64,000 nucleotides of DNA from Leuctra nigra. Its lineage: Eukaryota; Arthropoda; Insecta; Plecoptera; Leuctridae. Below are positions 1 to 11,586 of this stretch, one piece after another. Position 1 is the stretch's first letter; each line of letters starts with the position of its first letter. The DNA is taken from contig OW203765.1 in NCBI GenBank assembly GCA_934045905.1, positions 30,847,997-30,911,996 of the forward strand. The letters are read 5' to 3'. The notes under the pieces were generated by a model, which saw nothing but the letters and a program-made list of their open reading frames with translations, was not told the DNA's origin and made no database searches. A program made the position numbers and the translations under genes.

Positions 1-1769
1 CTAGGTTTCCATGGGGAGATTGCTGCCGTAATAAATACGAATTTCTCATAATTGTAACTTTGACCAAATATTACCAAAACGTTTTGAAATGGACGAAAAT
101 CACTTTTGATTTGAACATTTTCCCGGACCCGCTGACTGCACCAAGTCCCTATAGTTTCGTGCACAAACGTGTTTTTCCCAGAAAATAAAAGATTTGTAAT
201 CTAATTTGGATTGCACCTTTTGTGATCTTGGAAAGAGGAGAATTTTATTCTGAACAATGTAGAAATGGAGCATAAAACGTTGAGAACTTATTGTCTAACT
301 TCTGCATCCATCTTTCATTACGACACGAGATAACCTTTGTCGTGTCGTCTTCAAAAAATAAATAAAAAATAACCGAGTTAATCCCGCGACTTAACGTCAG
401 TAAGATAAATTAAAAACGTTCTATCTAACTGTATTCTAACCACAGTATATTATGTTTGCTTTGTGAAAGCGTCCCTTTAATTATAATTAAGTTAACTGAA
501 TATTCATGTAATTTTTTACCACGCACGAAAACCAATTAATGCTCATATAATAAAAGTCGGTTTTATAAAAAACAGGCAAGTTGAAGAAAGATTGTTCTGC
601 TATACTACCATGTTTACAATGGTGGTAACCCACATTGTCGAGAAATTATATTAATATGTATTAAAATATTAATACCCAGAGTGCATACCGTTGCAATTTG
701 GCAACCTCAAAATACCTATAAGCATATAAGCTACAAAACATTTGTTCGCGTGTCGCACGCAAAACTAGGATCCATGTTTTTGTCAAAGTGCAACAATTAA
801 ATTCAATAGAATATTGGTGTACATTTCTTTATTTTGTCATTATTTTCAATAAGCTTAAAAAAATCATAGAATGTATACAATTGTAATTGTAAATCATTTG
901 TGTTTTATTGAATGGTTACACCACACATTTTAATTTCAACATTTATATAAATATTTTTTTTTAAATTGGGATTTAAAAAAATATATATATACAGCAAATT
1001 TTTATTTTTTATCTTATAAACCTATGTTTCTTTCAGAGGAAATGTTATCTACATAAAAAGATTATCAGGATGCGTAGGGCTTGAAATGTGTATAATGACT
1101 TAGTGTTACATCTTCACAACGAGCGATATGTAAAATCACCGAAGAATGGTTGTAATTTTGTGTTCGCATCAGTGACATAAAGCTACTATTAATGTCATTT
1201 GTTCTCATGGATTTATACACAGTAAAAGTCTTCAACTGATGACCTAAATCCAAAACCAGTCGGAACTTACTTGAAGTTGAATATAAAGTGCTGCTTGAGG
1301 GTTTCATATCTGCTATAAAACACAAATTTTATTATAATACGAATTTATTACACCTTTTAACAAATACACAGCTTTAAAATTTTATTTTACTGTTTCTGAA
1401 CAAGGAAGGCAATAGGCATGTAGTTTAAGTATCAGCGTTAAGGATTTATAAAAAATTAGTATTGAATTGTACTTCAATACTCAGTCAATTATCTATTTTA
1501 ATAAATTTGATAATTGATTATTAACATTTCATAAAATGATAACTTTAATAATGTATCAAGGACTTCATTAATCAAGGACTTGACATACTAATTAAGTTCA
1601 ACCAGGAGAGCTTTTCATACATCACACCCTCGTTTCTCACAGTCATTCCTTTCAAATTAGCACCTGTTCGGCTGTTGTTTACCTCTAATTAGTTGAAAGA
1701 TGAAGGTAATCGTCGATAAAATTTACATTTTGCAAGATCCTTGGGTACTTGGCCATGTTTTAACACGGT
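1..1769. other. AT-rich stretch without a recognised gene
   Basis: I see only AT-rich sequence with short homopolymer runs, such as the A/T tracts near 950-1015, and short ORFs typical of chance at this composition. No splice-bounded coding segment, RNA gene or terminal-repeat element could be supported. Confidence 0.6.
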
Positions 1770-1885
1770 ATTTGAACGAAACCGATTGGCTGCTGATCAG
1801 GTTCCTTGACAATCAATCCTTGTTATTATCTTATCAGAGCTCATCTACTAGAGTAAGATAGCAAGTAAGCATAGACTTCATCGGA
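1770..1885 (+). repeat. Dispersed repeat copy (GCTGCTGATCAGGTTCCTTG family)
   Basis: A segment containing GGTTCCTTGACAATCAATCC followed by a TTATTATC run and a CAGAGCTCA motif recurs at 28520-28620 in the same orientation and at about 60085-60165 in reverse complement. The three copies keep the same motif order with scattered mismatches, so this is an interspersed repeat of unknown class. The copy here appears to have been entered by the small inverted-repeat element that starts at 1900. Confidence 0.6.
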
Positions 1886-1899
1886 TGATGCCATCATTA

Positions 1900-2004
1900 G
1901 GTCTGTTCGTTTACCGTGCCAAAAGCTACAGCAAACTGCCACAAGTACACATCATCCAATCAGATGGTTCTTCTGTAGCTTTTGGCAGGGTAAACGAACA
2001 GACC
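1900..2004. mobile_element. 105-bp MITE with TA duplication (Tc1/mariner-like)
   Basis: The two ends are inverted copies of about 32 bp beginning GGTCTGTTCGTTTACC, differing at one position, with about 40 bp between them. TA sits on both outer sides (1898-1899 and 2005-2006). A 2-bp TA duplication and this size fit a non-autonomous Tc1/mariner-type element, but TA alone is weak evidence in AT-rich DNA. The superfamily is an inference, since no transposase is present. Confidence 0.6.
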
Positions 2005-2244
2005 TATTGTCATCCAATCCTTATCTTATGAATACCGTTTTTACTTTGGCCAAGTGTACGTCGCTCAAGAAATTAATTACTTAATTGACATTATAAACGG
2101 TGTGCCAAAGTGTTAATTTGTATAAAATAATATATTGCTGTGTTCTGGTCAGCACACAACCACAACACATTATATTTACGACAATCGCAACGACCTATGT
2201 ATTTTTGACACAAGACATTTTATTAAATAACCGTGGTAACACCC

Positions 2245-2493
2245 ATGGAACAATGGGACCGCTTAGAGATATTTGAAAATCAAGAAAGCTGGTGTAATTT
2301 ATTAAGCAAGAGCCCAAATCTCACAAACGATTCCACCGTCGATTCTCTTATTATTGAACAAAACATGAACAAGTTAGAACTCCATCAAAGAATTCTGAAA
2401 GTCGAACATTTCCGCAGTTCATTTTACAAAGAAGCAATCACAACGATTCAATGTTTGGACTCAAATAGAACGAATTTCAGGACAATTTCCTAA
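2245..2493 (+). CDS. Possible small protein, 82 residues, unknown
   Basis: An ATG-initiated ORF begins MEQWDRLEIFENQESW and ends at a TAA. It is acidic to neutral, without a signal peptide, transmembrane segment or known motif. Its composition is less biased than the surrounding chance ORFs, and an AATAAA motif lies about 45 bp after the stop. The ATG context has G at +4 but C at -3, so it is weak. It could be a genuine single-exon small gene, a lone exon, or chance. I do not recognise it. Confidence 0.22.
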   Translation: MEQWDRLEIFENQESWCNLLSKSPNLTNDSTVDSLIIEQNMNKLELHQRILKVEHFRSSFYKEAITTIQCLDSNRTNFRTIS

Positions 2494-2629
2494 ATGTTGG
2501 CACACAGAAAATCAAGTTAGCTTTAATAATATTGTTTGTAAATAAACAATGGAGTATCAATAAGTGTATCCACATGGGCAGAAGTGGGAGAATCACGAGT
2601 GTAGATTTTTTACATTAAAATTACTAGGA

Positions 2630-3040
2630 AAAGACCCCGTGTAACGCGTTCATAAGGGAGCATTTATTGCATGCAAATTAATATGAATGTGAAAGTTGAG
2701 CACAATAAAAGACCTTGGACATAGAAGAAAAGAATTAGAAAGAGAATTAGGACAAATATTTTTTAAAATTGCATAAAATTTCCGTCAAATGTCAAAAACA
2801 TCGCGTTCTTGACTAATTTATCTGATAATTCTAAAAAAAAAACTAAAATGATGGTCCCATACAATGCAAAATTTGAAGCTGCTCGGTCATACGGTTCCAT
2901 TTTTTATTTTCAACCAATCGCAGGATAATGTCCAAAAACTATGACTGCTCACTAGTGTGTGTGGGCAAAATTTCAGATCGATTGGTTGAACCGTTTGACT
3001 TAAGCAGTGCAACTTGCAAGCAAACCACAAAAACATATAG
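2630..3040 (+). repeat. Copy of the 5'-anchored GGAAAACGCTC repeat family
   Basis: It starts with a degenerate form of the family head, containing GTGTAACGCGTT and a GGGAGCATT motif, followed by GCATGCAAATTAATATGAAT. It ends with a family-style tail containing CAGATCGATTGGTTGAACCG. The same order of head, middle and tail is seen at 61998-62700. The boundaries are approximate because no target duplication could be read. Confidence 0.55.
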
Positions 3041-3818
3041 AATGGAATTCATACTCGCTTAATAATGGGACTCCATTTGTTGCACTCTCTTGTCTGTTTT
3101 CAGCCGCTCACAGTCACAAGCAAGTTCGAGAATAATAAAGTGAGGTCGTTCCCGTAAGATGCAATGCTTTTTGTGTTCCGTGTCTAAATAAGTCGCATGT
3201 CAAATGACAAGTGCAGATGGCACTTCTACATCTCCACACGTCACGGATAACAGCTTAAACACGGAAGAGTCATTGCACCAAAGTATCAGTCCAGAAGACG
3301 TATCTTTGTGGTACTTTTCAGACGTCACATTCAGTTAATTTCTACGATATTTCACCTTTCTACTCCAGTACTATTTATAGCTACATGGTCGTACAACAAG
3401 AATGTGTAAACTGCAACTGATTGTGATTTTTCTTTTATCTCGGAGAAGATAAATTCTGAATTGGTCCATTGGATCCAGCTAAAAGCTCAAACGTCGATGC
3501 CAAGATATTAGTTTCAGAAAGGGTACAAAGTTGATCGGATGTATAACATGGTATGAGAACTTGAAACGGGTTCTGGCAATGGCATATTATTTTCCTTTCG
3601 GCAATTGTTAGGTTTTAGAACATAGTAGAACATTTAGAACATAGTTCTAAAAACAAACTGTTGAACGAAGAGTAGTTTTGTACCTTCGAGTTGTACGTAT
3701 TGTATATAGATCTACCGCCAAAACAATGAATCCAACTAATCATCATTTGTTGTAAGAATTTAAAACACAAATAGACTACAGGTTTCGTAAAAGAGTGACT
3801 GAATAAAATCATTTCTAA
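3041..3818. other. No gene recognised
   Basis: The sequence holds only short ORFs in all frames. I see no repeat partner elsewhere in the window and no terminal inverted repeats before the element at 3819. Confidence 0.5.
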
Positions 3819-3980
3819 AGCCCCATTTACACGGTGCAATTTCTTGAACAACTTCTGTGTCACAAAAGTTCTGCACACGTGCAGATTCCCTTTATCATCT
3901 CAAAAGTGATACTGCGCACGAGCAGCTGAACCTCTGTGTCACAGAAGTTGTTCAAGAAATTGCACCGTGTAAATGGGACT
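3819..3980. mobile_element. 162-bp MITE with TAA duplication (PIF/Harbinger-like)
   Basis: The ends are long inverted repeats, left beginning AGCCCCATTTACACGGTGCA and right ending in its near complement. Arms of roughly 45 bp run as far as a shared CTGTGTCACA motif. TAA flanks both sides (3816-3818 and 3981-3983). A 3-bp T-A-rich duplication is typical of PIF/Harbinger derivatives. A longer relative with the same terminal and subterminal motifs lies at 29519-29722. It has no coding capacity. Confidence 0.75.
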
Positions 3981-3983
3981 TAA

Positions 3984-4544
3984 GAGAACAAATAGAATTC
4001 GTTCGCCAAGTGTACTTCACATTGATTTCTGGGTTGCACTTGGCAAGTATCGTTTATCGGGCGAGTTGACTTTTCAGAAGTACAAAACAAAACTCAACAA
4101 CGCAATTCATTGTATTGTTTTGTATTGTGTTTGGATCCATTGTGTCGGGTTTATCTTGATTCGATATTGGCAGGATCCTTTTGGTGCTGACGCGAATTAT
4201 TACCTAAATATGCAGTACGATTTTATCCAAAAATACAGTTCAGAAATATTCTCTTGTGGTTCAGGATTTTAAAAACATTATCTTGAAGTTTTATTTTCTT
4301 GATATTAAGCTGTGCTGGTATCTTTTAACGATAATTCGAATCCACATAACTGGGTTCCATTTTCTGGGAAATTGTAATTACACTGATATTTTTTTACTCC
4401 GATCAAGATCTGATAAATAGAAATTATTCACATAATAATGATGTTTTCACTGTTTCTGCAGTCAAGTTTACACTGTTCAATGTTTCTCAATTAAATCAAT
4501 TGAGTGAAACTTTTGGTAATAGAAGCGAAATCTTAACCCAAACA
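3984..4544. other. No gene recognised
   Basis: Overlapping short ORFs here lie partly inside the adjacent MITE and carry no recognisable domain. The remainder is plain AT-rich sequence. Confidence 0.45.
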
Positions 4545-4820
4545 AATTTCGATTCGGAGGTAAAAAAAATCTAGAAATGCATGAAAATGTATTAGCAATG
4601 GGTTGTACGTGACATTTGTGACATTTAATCGTGTGTTGCATGTTGCAGTTACTGCTGTGAAGTAAGTTATTTTAATTCAAATATTGTAAACCACAAACAA
4701 CCATAAAAAGGTGCCCCCAACTTTTTTTCTTAACGGCTGTATTTAGTGATTCAAAAAAATAATTGGGGCCGCCTTTTTGTGCTTCATAAAACATGGATTT
4801 CATCAAGTATACTCTTAATT
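4545..4820 (+). repeat. Short copy of the repeat shared with 45050-45850
   Basis: Motifs AAATGCATGAAAATGTATTA, GGTTGTACGTGACATTTGTG, TGCTGTGAAGTAAGTTATTT and GGGGCCGCCTTTTTGTGCTT occur here in the same order as at 45050-45850. This copy lacks the long middle part of the other. No terminal structure or target duplication was evident, so the class is unknown. Confidence 0.6.
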
Positions 4821-5195
4821 TGTGACTTCAATAATGCATAACTGTTCTAACTCATTGAATTCAATTACCCATTCTTCAATTTACGTAGTAAGTTTATTGT
4901 TTTCCCAGTTGCCATGTTGGTTGATATTATTTACATGATCTTCAGTCTTCATTCCTTCTCAAATTTTTTTTCATATTCTCAAAAATCCTGTCCGCGGCAA
5001 TTTATTTTGATGTCTTTTGTAAACCAGATCCATTCTTCCAGTGCGCTACTCTACTTGATATTTACTGACTTTAATACACTAAACTCGAGTGGAATTTAAT
5101 TTAAAATGCGTATCAACGCGATCAAATTGAATGTCGCCAAGGAATTTAGATGAGAAAATAAATCAGACAATTCTCTAGTTAATTCCTTGTATATT

Positions 5196-5335
5196 AAGGT
5201 GGTTCAAGCGAGATTGATTTAGCTGCTTGTTGCTGGCAGTTATTTTGGATACGATTGGAGACGAAATGGGGAGACGAAATAAGTTTTAATTTTAATCATG
5301 ATTAGAAGACAAACAAACTTAGGGTTACTACTTTG
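5196..5335 (+). repeat. End fragment of the ATACGATTGGAGAC repeat family
   Basis: The run from TTAAGGTGGTTC through GGATACGATTGGAGACGAAA to AACTTAGGGTTA is matched in reverse complement at about 16505-16640. It represents one end of that element. A TTA precedes the AGGTGG start, as in the MITE at 59814, but here the rest of the element is missing. Confidence 0.5.
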
Positions 5336-7660
5336 TCTATTTTTTATTTTTTATTCGTTAATAAGTACCCATGTTGCATGATTTGGGGTAAAAAATTTCG
5401 ATTAAAAAAAATGTATAAATTTCTTATTTGTAAAATAAACACCGATTTTTTATAGAAACTTTACGCTCGTAATGCTTGATTTGCACTGTTAAATTCGATA
5501 CACGTGTTTAAGAAGCTGGATATGATTCGCAGACATGCCTAAATTACTCCAACAGTTATTATTGTCTCTAAAACGCAAATAAAACCGGACAATCTTTCAG
5601 AATTTAATTAGTGATTAATTTTAAATCAAACAAAACAACAACATTAATTGTCTCATTCATTACCAACCCCTCCCATACGCACTCTAAACAGAACTCTTTT
5701 ATTTACACTAAATCAATAAACTGACAAAATGTTCAAAGCATAAATATTAAATAACTATCACATTTCCTTCCATATCATTTCACTTTCAACACTCGTGCGC
5801 GGCAGAGAGTTTTCTCCGCGCTTCAACGAATCTCCCGTCAGCAAATATCGCGTTAGTTTTTTCCTTTTATCGGAACATTTCACGATATCCTCGCTTCATT
5901 CTACCACAAATCAATTAATCCAGAACACAATTAGCGCTATGTGTTTGGCATTTATTAACTTTCATTCTCTAAATCGACAATGAACAAAGCGACTCGCCAC
6001 CACAATTCGAAATTACATTTGGCACTATCACAAAAAAACGCCATTTTCTATTGTCGACGAAAACAATTGATGACAGATCGTCGATCCCATTGTTGTGTTA
6101 CAAAGTTTTGCAGAAACGTCAAGAGGAATTATTGTTTGTGAAATCTGTACAGACAAACCCTTTATTGCCTCCGGAGGGAAGATTACTACGTACATTAAAA
6201 ATGTGTTTTTATTACAGCTTCGTACTTGGTTAAAGTTTGTATTTGTATTTGAAATCACATATGAAATGCAAAAGATATGTAAATTAATAACCTCAAAGCA
6301 ATATACTGTGTGTTGGCTTGAGGTGCTAGCATGAACAGGACAAATCGATTTGATTTATACATGATGCATAACCCTTAATTATAAAAAGCTAATTACTATC
6401 TGATTGTATCTTTATTTACTAATAAAACACTCTGATTTTTAACGGAAGTAATATTATGCAACGAATAATAGAATAGTGAAAGTTTACTATAGCACAAAGG
6501 GATGGGAAAATGAAGGGAGTCAATAAAAGCTTAATTTACAGAATTTTTGATAGGTCAATAAATTCAGCGTGTAGTCATTTCAGAATATGCTGTGAAAAAA
6601 TCCAAAATGGGGTCACTTCTGATCATGAGTGATTTGAGTCAAGTTACAGACACGACAGAACAATCAAAAGCTCGCAGAGAAGAAGATGTTAGAGACTCTC
6701 TAATGTAACCAAATTGCTCGTAGTTTAACTTATTCCCACAATACGCTCTCTATGTTGACAATTAGCTGATATTACGAACTATTTGGGGCTATCAATGATC
6801 AAAGGGGCGTAAGTGAAGTGAGGCTGGTAAATTATTCCGACCCCACCTGTTGCTAGCGGTTCCACTGCCTTCTAGATATATGTCGCTAGAAGTTTGTCAC
6901 TGCCATCCGAGCTCAGAGATTAAATGGGGAATTCTCCTCTAAATTAGATTTCCAAATAACTGTATTATTATGCTAGGGGAGACGTTGCTGAATACAGATG
7001 TTATTAATTTTGTTGTGGGTTCAATTATTGTTCTCTCGGAATTGATTTACAAAGTTTGATATTTTTCTTCTAACTTTAAAACAGGAAAATTGATATTGAT
7101 GTCATACATAACTCATATGTTGCCATAGCAACAAAGCATATCACCATGGTATTACATTGTTGTGGACTTAGAAATGACATCACAAACCAGATTCTCATAA
7201 CATACCGTTTTCCCCGCCAAAATGTCCCATGACAATTTTAAATGTCATGGGACATTTAAAACACATTTAAAATTGATTTTTATGAATGAAAATATTTTAT
7301 TTCTCCGGTGATAAAAGTGTTTGTGATTATTATTTGTGTTGTAAATTTACAAATGTATCTTAATTCAATTAGAGGAGACTCCCCTATTCAAGTAATTCGG
7401 GGGTTGCATGAGCTTCTTTTGTTTTTCATTCGGTATACAAAGATGACACCACTTTTATAATCACTTTTCTCATTGGAGTATTTAACTGGAAAATGTGTAT
7501 GGATTTAAATACTTTTCTTTTATAAATAATCACTGTAAATATGAGATTGAATGAACATTGCATTGCTACTGTCAGAATTGTTTATTCCTTATACCTTTCT
7601 ATGGGTTACTGACAACCTTTTCTCATGCAAAAATCCCATTTCCTTCATCCTATCTAGGAA
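5336..7660. other. Long non-genic stretch
   Basis: Several overlapping short ORFs occur around 6030-6330 on both strands. One plus-strand frame contains a Cys-x-x-Cys pair (VCEIC), but no full zinc finger or other domain could be recognised. Two short AATTGTCATGGG-like inverted motifs lie near 7225-7265. Nothing else is supportable. Confidence 0.45.
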
Positions 7661-7664
7661 AATT

Positions 7665-7750
7665 CTGTGGAAAAGCCTTGATAAGCGAGCCTTTGAAATG
7701 CATAAAAGTTAATATCAGATCTTAAACCCTCTTGAAATAATGTTGAGTAT
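7665..7750 (+). repeat. Degenerate head of the 5'-anchored repeat family
   Basis: A fragment with GGAAAAGCCTTGATAAGCGA followed by GCCTTTGAAATGCATAAAAG matches the head and the following segment of the family at 30428 and 53722, with the central TGTAACGCG part deleted. Confidence 0.45.
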
Positions 7751-7789
7751 AATCAAGGTACTTTGATCTTCTATGAACGTTTATTAAAG

Positions 7790-7940
7790 GGTTGGTTGAT
7801 CTAGTGGAGCGGTCGCTCCACCCAGCCAAGTCGTACTATACACTCACACTCACTCAACATACCGTAAATGCCTAATAAACTGAGGAGCAGACCAATGTAA
7901 GCAACAACATGGCATTTTCGGCCTACTGGATCTCAAAATT
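7790..7940 (+). repeat. Dispersed repeat with GTGGAGC hairpin, copy 1
   Basis: It contains TCTAGTGGAGCGGTCGCTCC, which forms a perfect 7-bp stem over a 4-nt loop, then CAGCCAAGTCGTAC and later GGCATTTTCGGCCTACTGG. The same modules in the same order recur at 55045-55195. The class is unknown. A tRNA-like 5' head is possible but I could not fold one convincingly. Confidence 0.55.
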
Positions 7941-8087
7941 GGGAAATCTCACATTGTTGCGAAATAACTTAATTTCGAGCTATGGCCCACCTGACAACAT
8001 ATACCAAATTTGGGAACAATACGTTATGCCGTTTGGGTGCTAGAGGGCTGTGAAAACAGTGAAATTACACCCCTTTTAAAAGCTATC

Positions 8088-8126
8088 TGATGATGATGAT
8101 GATGATGATTCAGATTCAGATTCAGA
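8088..8126 (+). repeat. GAT / ATTCAG microsatellite
   Basis: A run of about seven GAT units passes directly into about three ATTCAG hexamers. It is a simple tandem repeat with no associated ORF. Confidence 0.8.
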
Positions 8127-8139
8127 TATCAGGAAACGT

Positions 8140-8600
8140 TGCTATCACCGCCACAGCCTAAACGGCTGAACCGATCGATATGAAAATTTTACCACATGTG
8201 CACTTTTGGCGTCTCATGATACCTTTGTTCTTATAAATTTTGTGTGCCGCCATTTTTAAACCGGAAGTGACGTCATATATCAAAAACGGCTTGACCGATT
8301 AGAACGAAATTAGCGCCATTCGATTAAGAAGGTCATCTATAAGGAATACCAATAGTGAAAGAAGAAATGTTCTATAACCTAAACCGGAAATGACGTCATA
8401 AAAATGACAAATCTGACTAAAATCATCTCTTATATCAATAACTACATATTCAGAAGGCTTATAATGTTACATAACATTTATAGATACAAATTTTAGGTGG
8501 CAGTGATGTCAACCGCCATTTTGAAAACCGGAAGTGATGCCGTAACTCGAGAACGGCTGGACCGATTGGAACGAAACTTTTGCTATACTTTGTAACATAT
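8140..8600 (+). repeat. Repeats with CGGCTGAACCGATCGAT-type motifs
   Basis: Three successive blocks contain a phrase such as ACGGCTGAACCGATCGATAT, CGGCTTGACCGATTAGAACG or CGGCTGGACCGATTGGAACG. Each comes near a CCGGAAGTGACGTCAT-like phrase and a GCCGCCATTTT phrase. The same pairing is found at 11085-11225. It reads as one interspersed family with internal duplications, and no coding frame runs through it. Confidence 0.55.
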
Positions 8601-8741
8601 TATTTATAGCATTAACACAGTAACAAACACAACTTTTCTTAGCAACCAAATCACAAAATCTTATTTTTTAAAAGAATTATAATCTTTGGTGCCACAATAT
8701 GTTACAAGTTGTAATAATAAACTGAAAAAAGGAGTGATATC

Positions 8742-9102
8742 CCCATAAAAAACACTCCGTGTAAAAATACCAGCCAAGTCTCTTCAATTAAAAAAAAAAA
8801 TAGAAGAAATCTAAAAATTCAGCACTGAAAAGTAGTGATATCAAAAAATTGGCCAAGTCAAAACTTTTCAAAAAATACTTGGCGCATCGTTTTTTTAGGA
8901 CATGTGTAGATGAGTACATTTCATTTCCTGCCTAATTCTATACTATTTATATGCACGATGCGCCAAGTATTTTTTGAAAAGTTTTGACTTGGCCAATTTT
9001 TTGATATCACTACTTTTCAGTGCTGAATTTTTAGATTTCTTCTATTTTTTTTTTAATTGAAGAGACTTGGCTGGTATTTTTACACGGAGTGTTTTTTATG
9101 GG
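8742..9102. repeat. Near-perfect foldback hairpin, 149-bp arms
   Basis: Positions 8742-8890 and 8955-9102 are exact reverse complements by eye except for one extra A in an A-run (11 A against 10 T). The loop is 64 nt. The outer ends read CCCATAAAAAACACTCC and the inner ends TACTTGGCGCATCGT. No clear target duplication flanks it, although the short motif GGAGTGATATC lies just outside the left end. It could be a very young foldback element, a hairpin-RNA locus, or an assembly palindrome. Confidence 0.85.
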
Positions 9103-9135
9103 TAATTTAATTAACTGAGCAACCAGACCTTCTAA

Positions 9136-9290
9136 GGCCGGGTAGGACCAACGTTGGATTGTGTTAATAAACGATGGTTAGTGGAATTAAGTTAATTCAT
9201 TTGGGTGTGGAATTCGCGCCAACTGGATTCATTGGCTATTTGCCCACTAACTATCGATAGTAACTAATCCTAAGGTGGTCCTACCCGGCC
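9136..9290. mobile_element. 155-bp MITE with TAA duplication
   Basis: The ends are perfect inverted repeats GGCCGGGTAGGACCA / TGGTCCTACCCGGCC, and TAA lies on each side (9133-9135 and 9291-9293). Size, 3-bp duplication and lack of an ORF fit a PIF/Harbinger-like MITE. Its terminal sequence differs from the MITEs at 3819 and 59814, so it is a separate family. Confidence 0.75.
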
Positions 9291-9299
9291 TAAGAAATG

Positions 9300-11084
9300 T
9301 TAATCGATTTTCAAACCTAATAAATTCAAATTGCATAGAACGTTTCACCTACTTTTTATTTATTAAAAACACTCGATATTACACTTATTTCAGTAAGATA
9401 GTCCTGAAGACGCTTGCAGAAAGTAGTTTGTGAAACGTTCCATATTATTTGAATTTACTAATTAAAAAGTCTAAACTTATAAACGGGAAATTAATTCAAT
9501 AAAGAACAATTTTCGAACTATTAAATGATTTTTCCGGTGAAACCAAGAGACCAATCTTGCTAGAAATCGAGCAAACTTACAAACACAATAGAGTTTCGAT
9601 CCATAAGATTCAAGGTTCTTCAGGTAATTTTGTTCTACCTCCGTATATACTTCAATATATATCATTTAATTAACCTTTTCACTTTGTTGTCTTCATTTGC
9701 TTCACCTTGATCTTGGTTCTGATACAAAACATTGGTAAGGCTTTACAACAAGCACAAAGGATCTCTTTAATCGTGACTGTACTTTGTATACAACATCATT
9801 AGGTCTCGAATCAAAGCGCCTTTAGAAGCAACTGCTTCCTTTGCCTAAAGATCTACTAATGAAAATCAAGTAAGGACCCCCCTCCCCGCGACCCCTGACC
9901 CGACCGCGAGGTCTTTATCTTGCTTCATAGTTCCTCTTTCACGAAGTAAGCAAGTACAATTAACATTAATTAATGTGTACAACGCGTTTGAACCTCGCGC
10001 TTTGTTAGAGGCTTGAAGATGTTGCGAAACAAGTGAACGCGAATTCCTTAAGCTTTTATGAGAATTGATGGTGAATCCCAAGAAACGTTGTTTAATTATG
10101 AGCTTCCTGTTAAGAGAGAAATGGAAGCGGAGCGAGCGTTGCAAGTTTAAATTATAACTATAGTCTCTCTGTATTTTGTGTTCGTTTCGTATTACATCAA
10201 ACAAAGTAAAGGATCATGCCATTTTGTAACAAAATATGTATTAATATCCAGCTCGTTTACCTATTGATTTATAGTAAGATCGATCTTTTGGTTTCACCCG
10301 AAATTTGAGTTTATACTCCGCTTTACTGATGGGTTGTCTTGAAAAAGCCTGTGGACAAGGTCATAAGCGTCACTCAGCATTTTGATCGTAATTTTAACAG
10401 AGGTGGCATTTCAGTCAATTAAATACATTATACTGACCTTGACATGCTGGGAGTACCTGTTAAGAGGTACTCTTTTTTATATAAGTAAAACGAGAGAAGC
10501 TTTACCCTGTATTTATTAATTTGGGCAGACTGAAATTGCCGCTTAATTTCTTCATACTACCCATAGTTTAAAATCTAATTGAAATTTATCTTGGTTTCGA
10601 AACTGTTTCTTCAGGTGAAAATTACAACGCGTACGTTTCTGTTTAATGAAAATTGTTATTACTTGGTTTCGTAAAAGTGCCTATGCCTCTATGTATCCTT
10701 TATGCGATCATAGATGCGATAATGTGTTTAGAGTGTGCAAACCGCAGAGCGTAGGTACTCACAAGGTACTCTTGTGGAACTTTACCCAGTTTTGGTTTTA
10801 GTAGGTTGTCCCATTGTCACATTAATCAAAACAAAAATCTGATTTTTTTGTGATCTTGTGATGTTTTGAATAATGAAGAATAGTGATACCAGCGGAGATT
10901 TGTAGGTATGATTTTATACCTAATCGTTCAAAAGTGAAAATTACCCGTTAGTTCAATCCAGATGAAAATTTACAGCACCATATTTTCATATTTTAAACTA
11001 TCAAAAAAAGGTCAAGAATTAAAGAGTTGACATTTTACAATTATTTCGACAAATGTGTCAAACAAAATATGTTCTTTCGATAGA
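9300..11084. other. Non-genic stretch
   Basis: The longest ORF, about 112 codons on the minus strand at 9866-10204, lacks an ATG at its 5' end and has no recognisable domain. I do not call it. No repeat partners or RNA genes were found in the rest. Confidence 0.45.
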
Positions 11085-11225
11085 TTCATTTATGGGTGAA
11101 CCGATTGACCTGATATTTTTACAACATGTGCACTTTTGACGCCTGATGTGACCTCAACCCCATGACATATTTTGTGTCGCCATTTTGAAACTAGAAGTGA
11201 CGTCATATCGCGAAAACGGGTGAAA
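11085..11225 (+). repeat. CCGATTGACC / GTGACGTCAT repeat copy
   Basis: It carries ATTTATGGGTGAACCGATTG, ACATGTGCACTTTTGACGCC and GAAGTGACGTCATAT in the order found at 8150-8290. The GGGTGAAACCGATCAACCGA phrase at 30838 is a further fragment. Confidence 0.5.
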
Positions 11226-11586
11226 TAGGAAATAATATTTTTGTCAAACTAATTTGACAAGAACTTTGAGTGAGACGAGTCTATAACAGAACTTTGGCAA
11301 AATAATAAAGTTTGATTGCCATTTACTTGCTCCCTCTCTTTACTCTCAGTTACGAAGTTAATGAAGATTGAATGAACTCAGTATTTACATAGATATAATA
11401 TCATTCTCTACAGATATAATGAACATTTGTTTGCTTCATAAAATCTATGTAAATTCTCATTAGCGTTGCGTTTGAAAAAAAGATGCAGTGAAAATGCATT
11501 GAGCAGTCATCCGACAGAACTGCACAAAACTAAAACAAAATGCATTCCCTCGGACACCACGTCATTAAAGAAAAGAAAATGATATT

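Noticed and set aside
6028..6334. Possible zinc-finger exon (VCEIC)
   Set aside because: Only one Cys pair is present, no His partners follow at the expected distance, and three overlapping frames are equally open.
9866..10204. 112-codon minus-strand ORF
   Set aside because: It has no ATG at its 5' end, no domain and a biased composition. It is within chance length for this much sequence.
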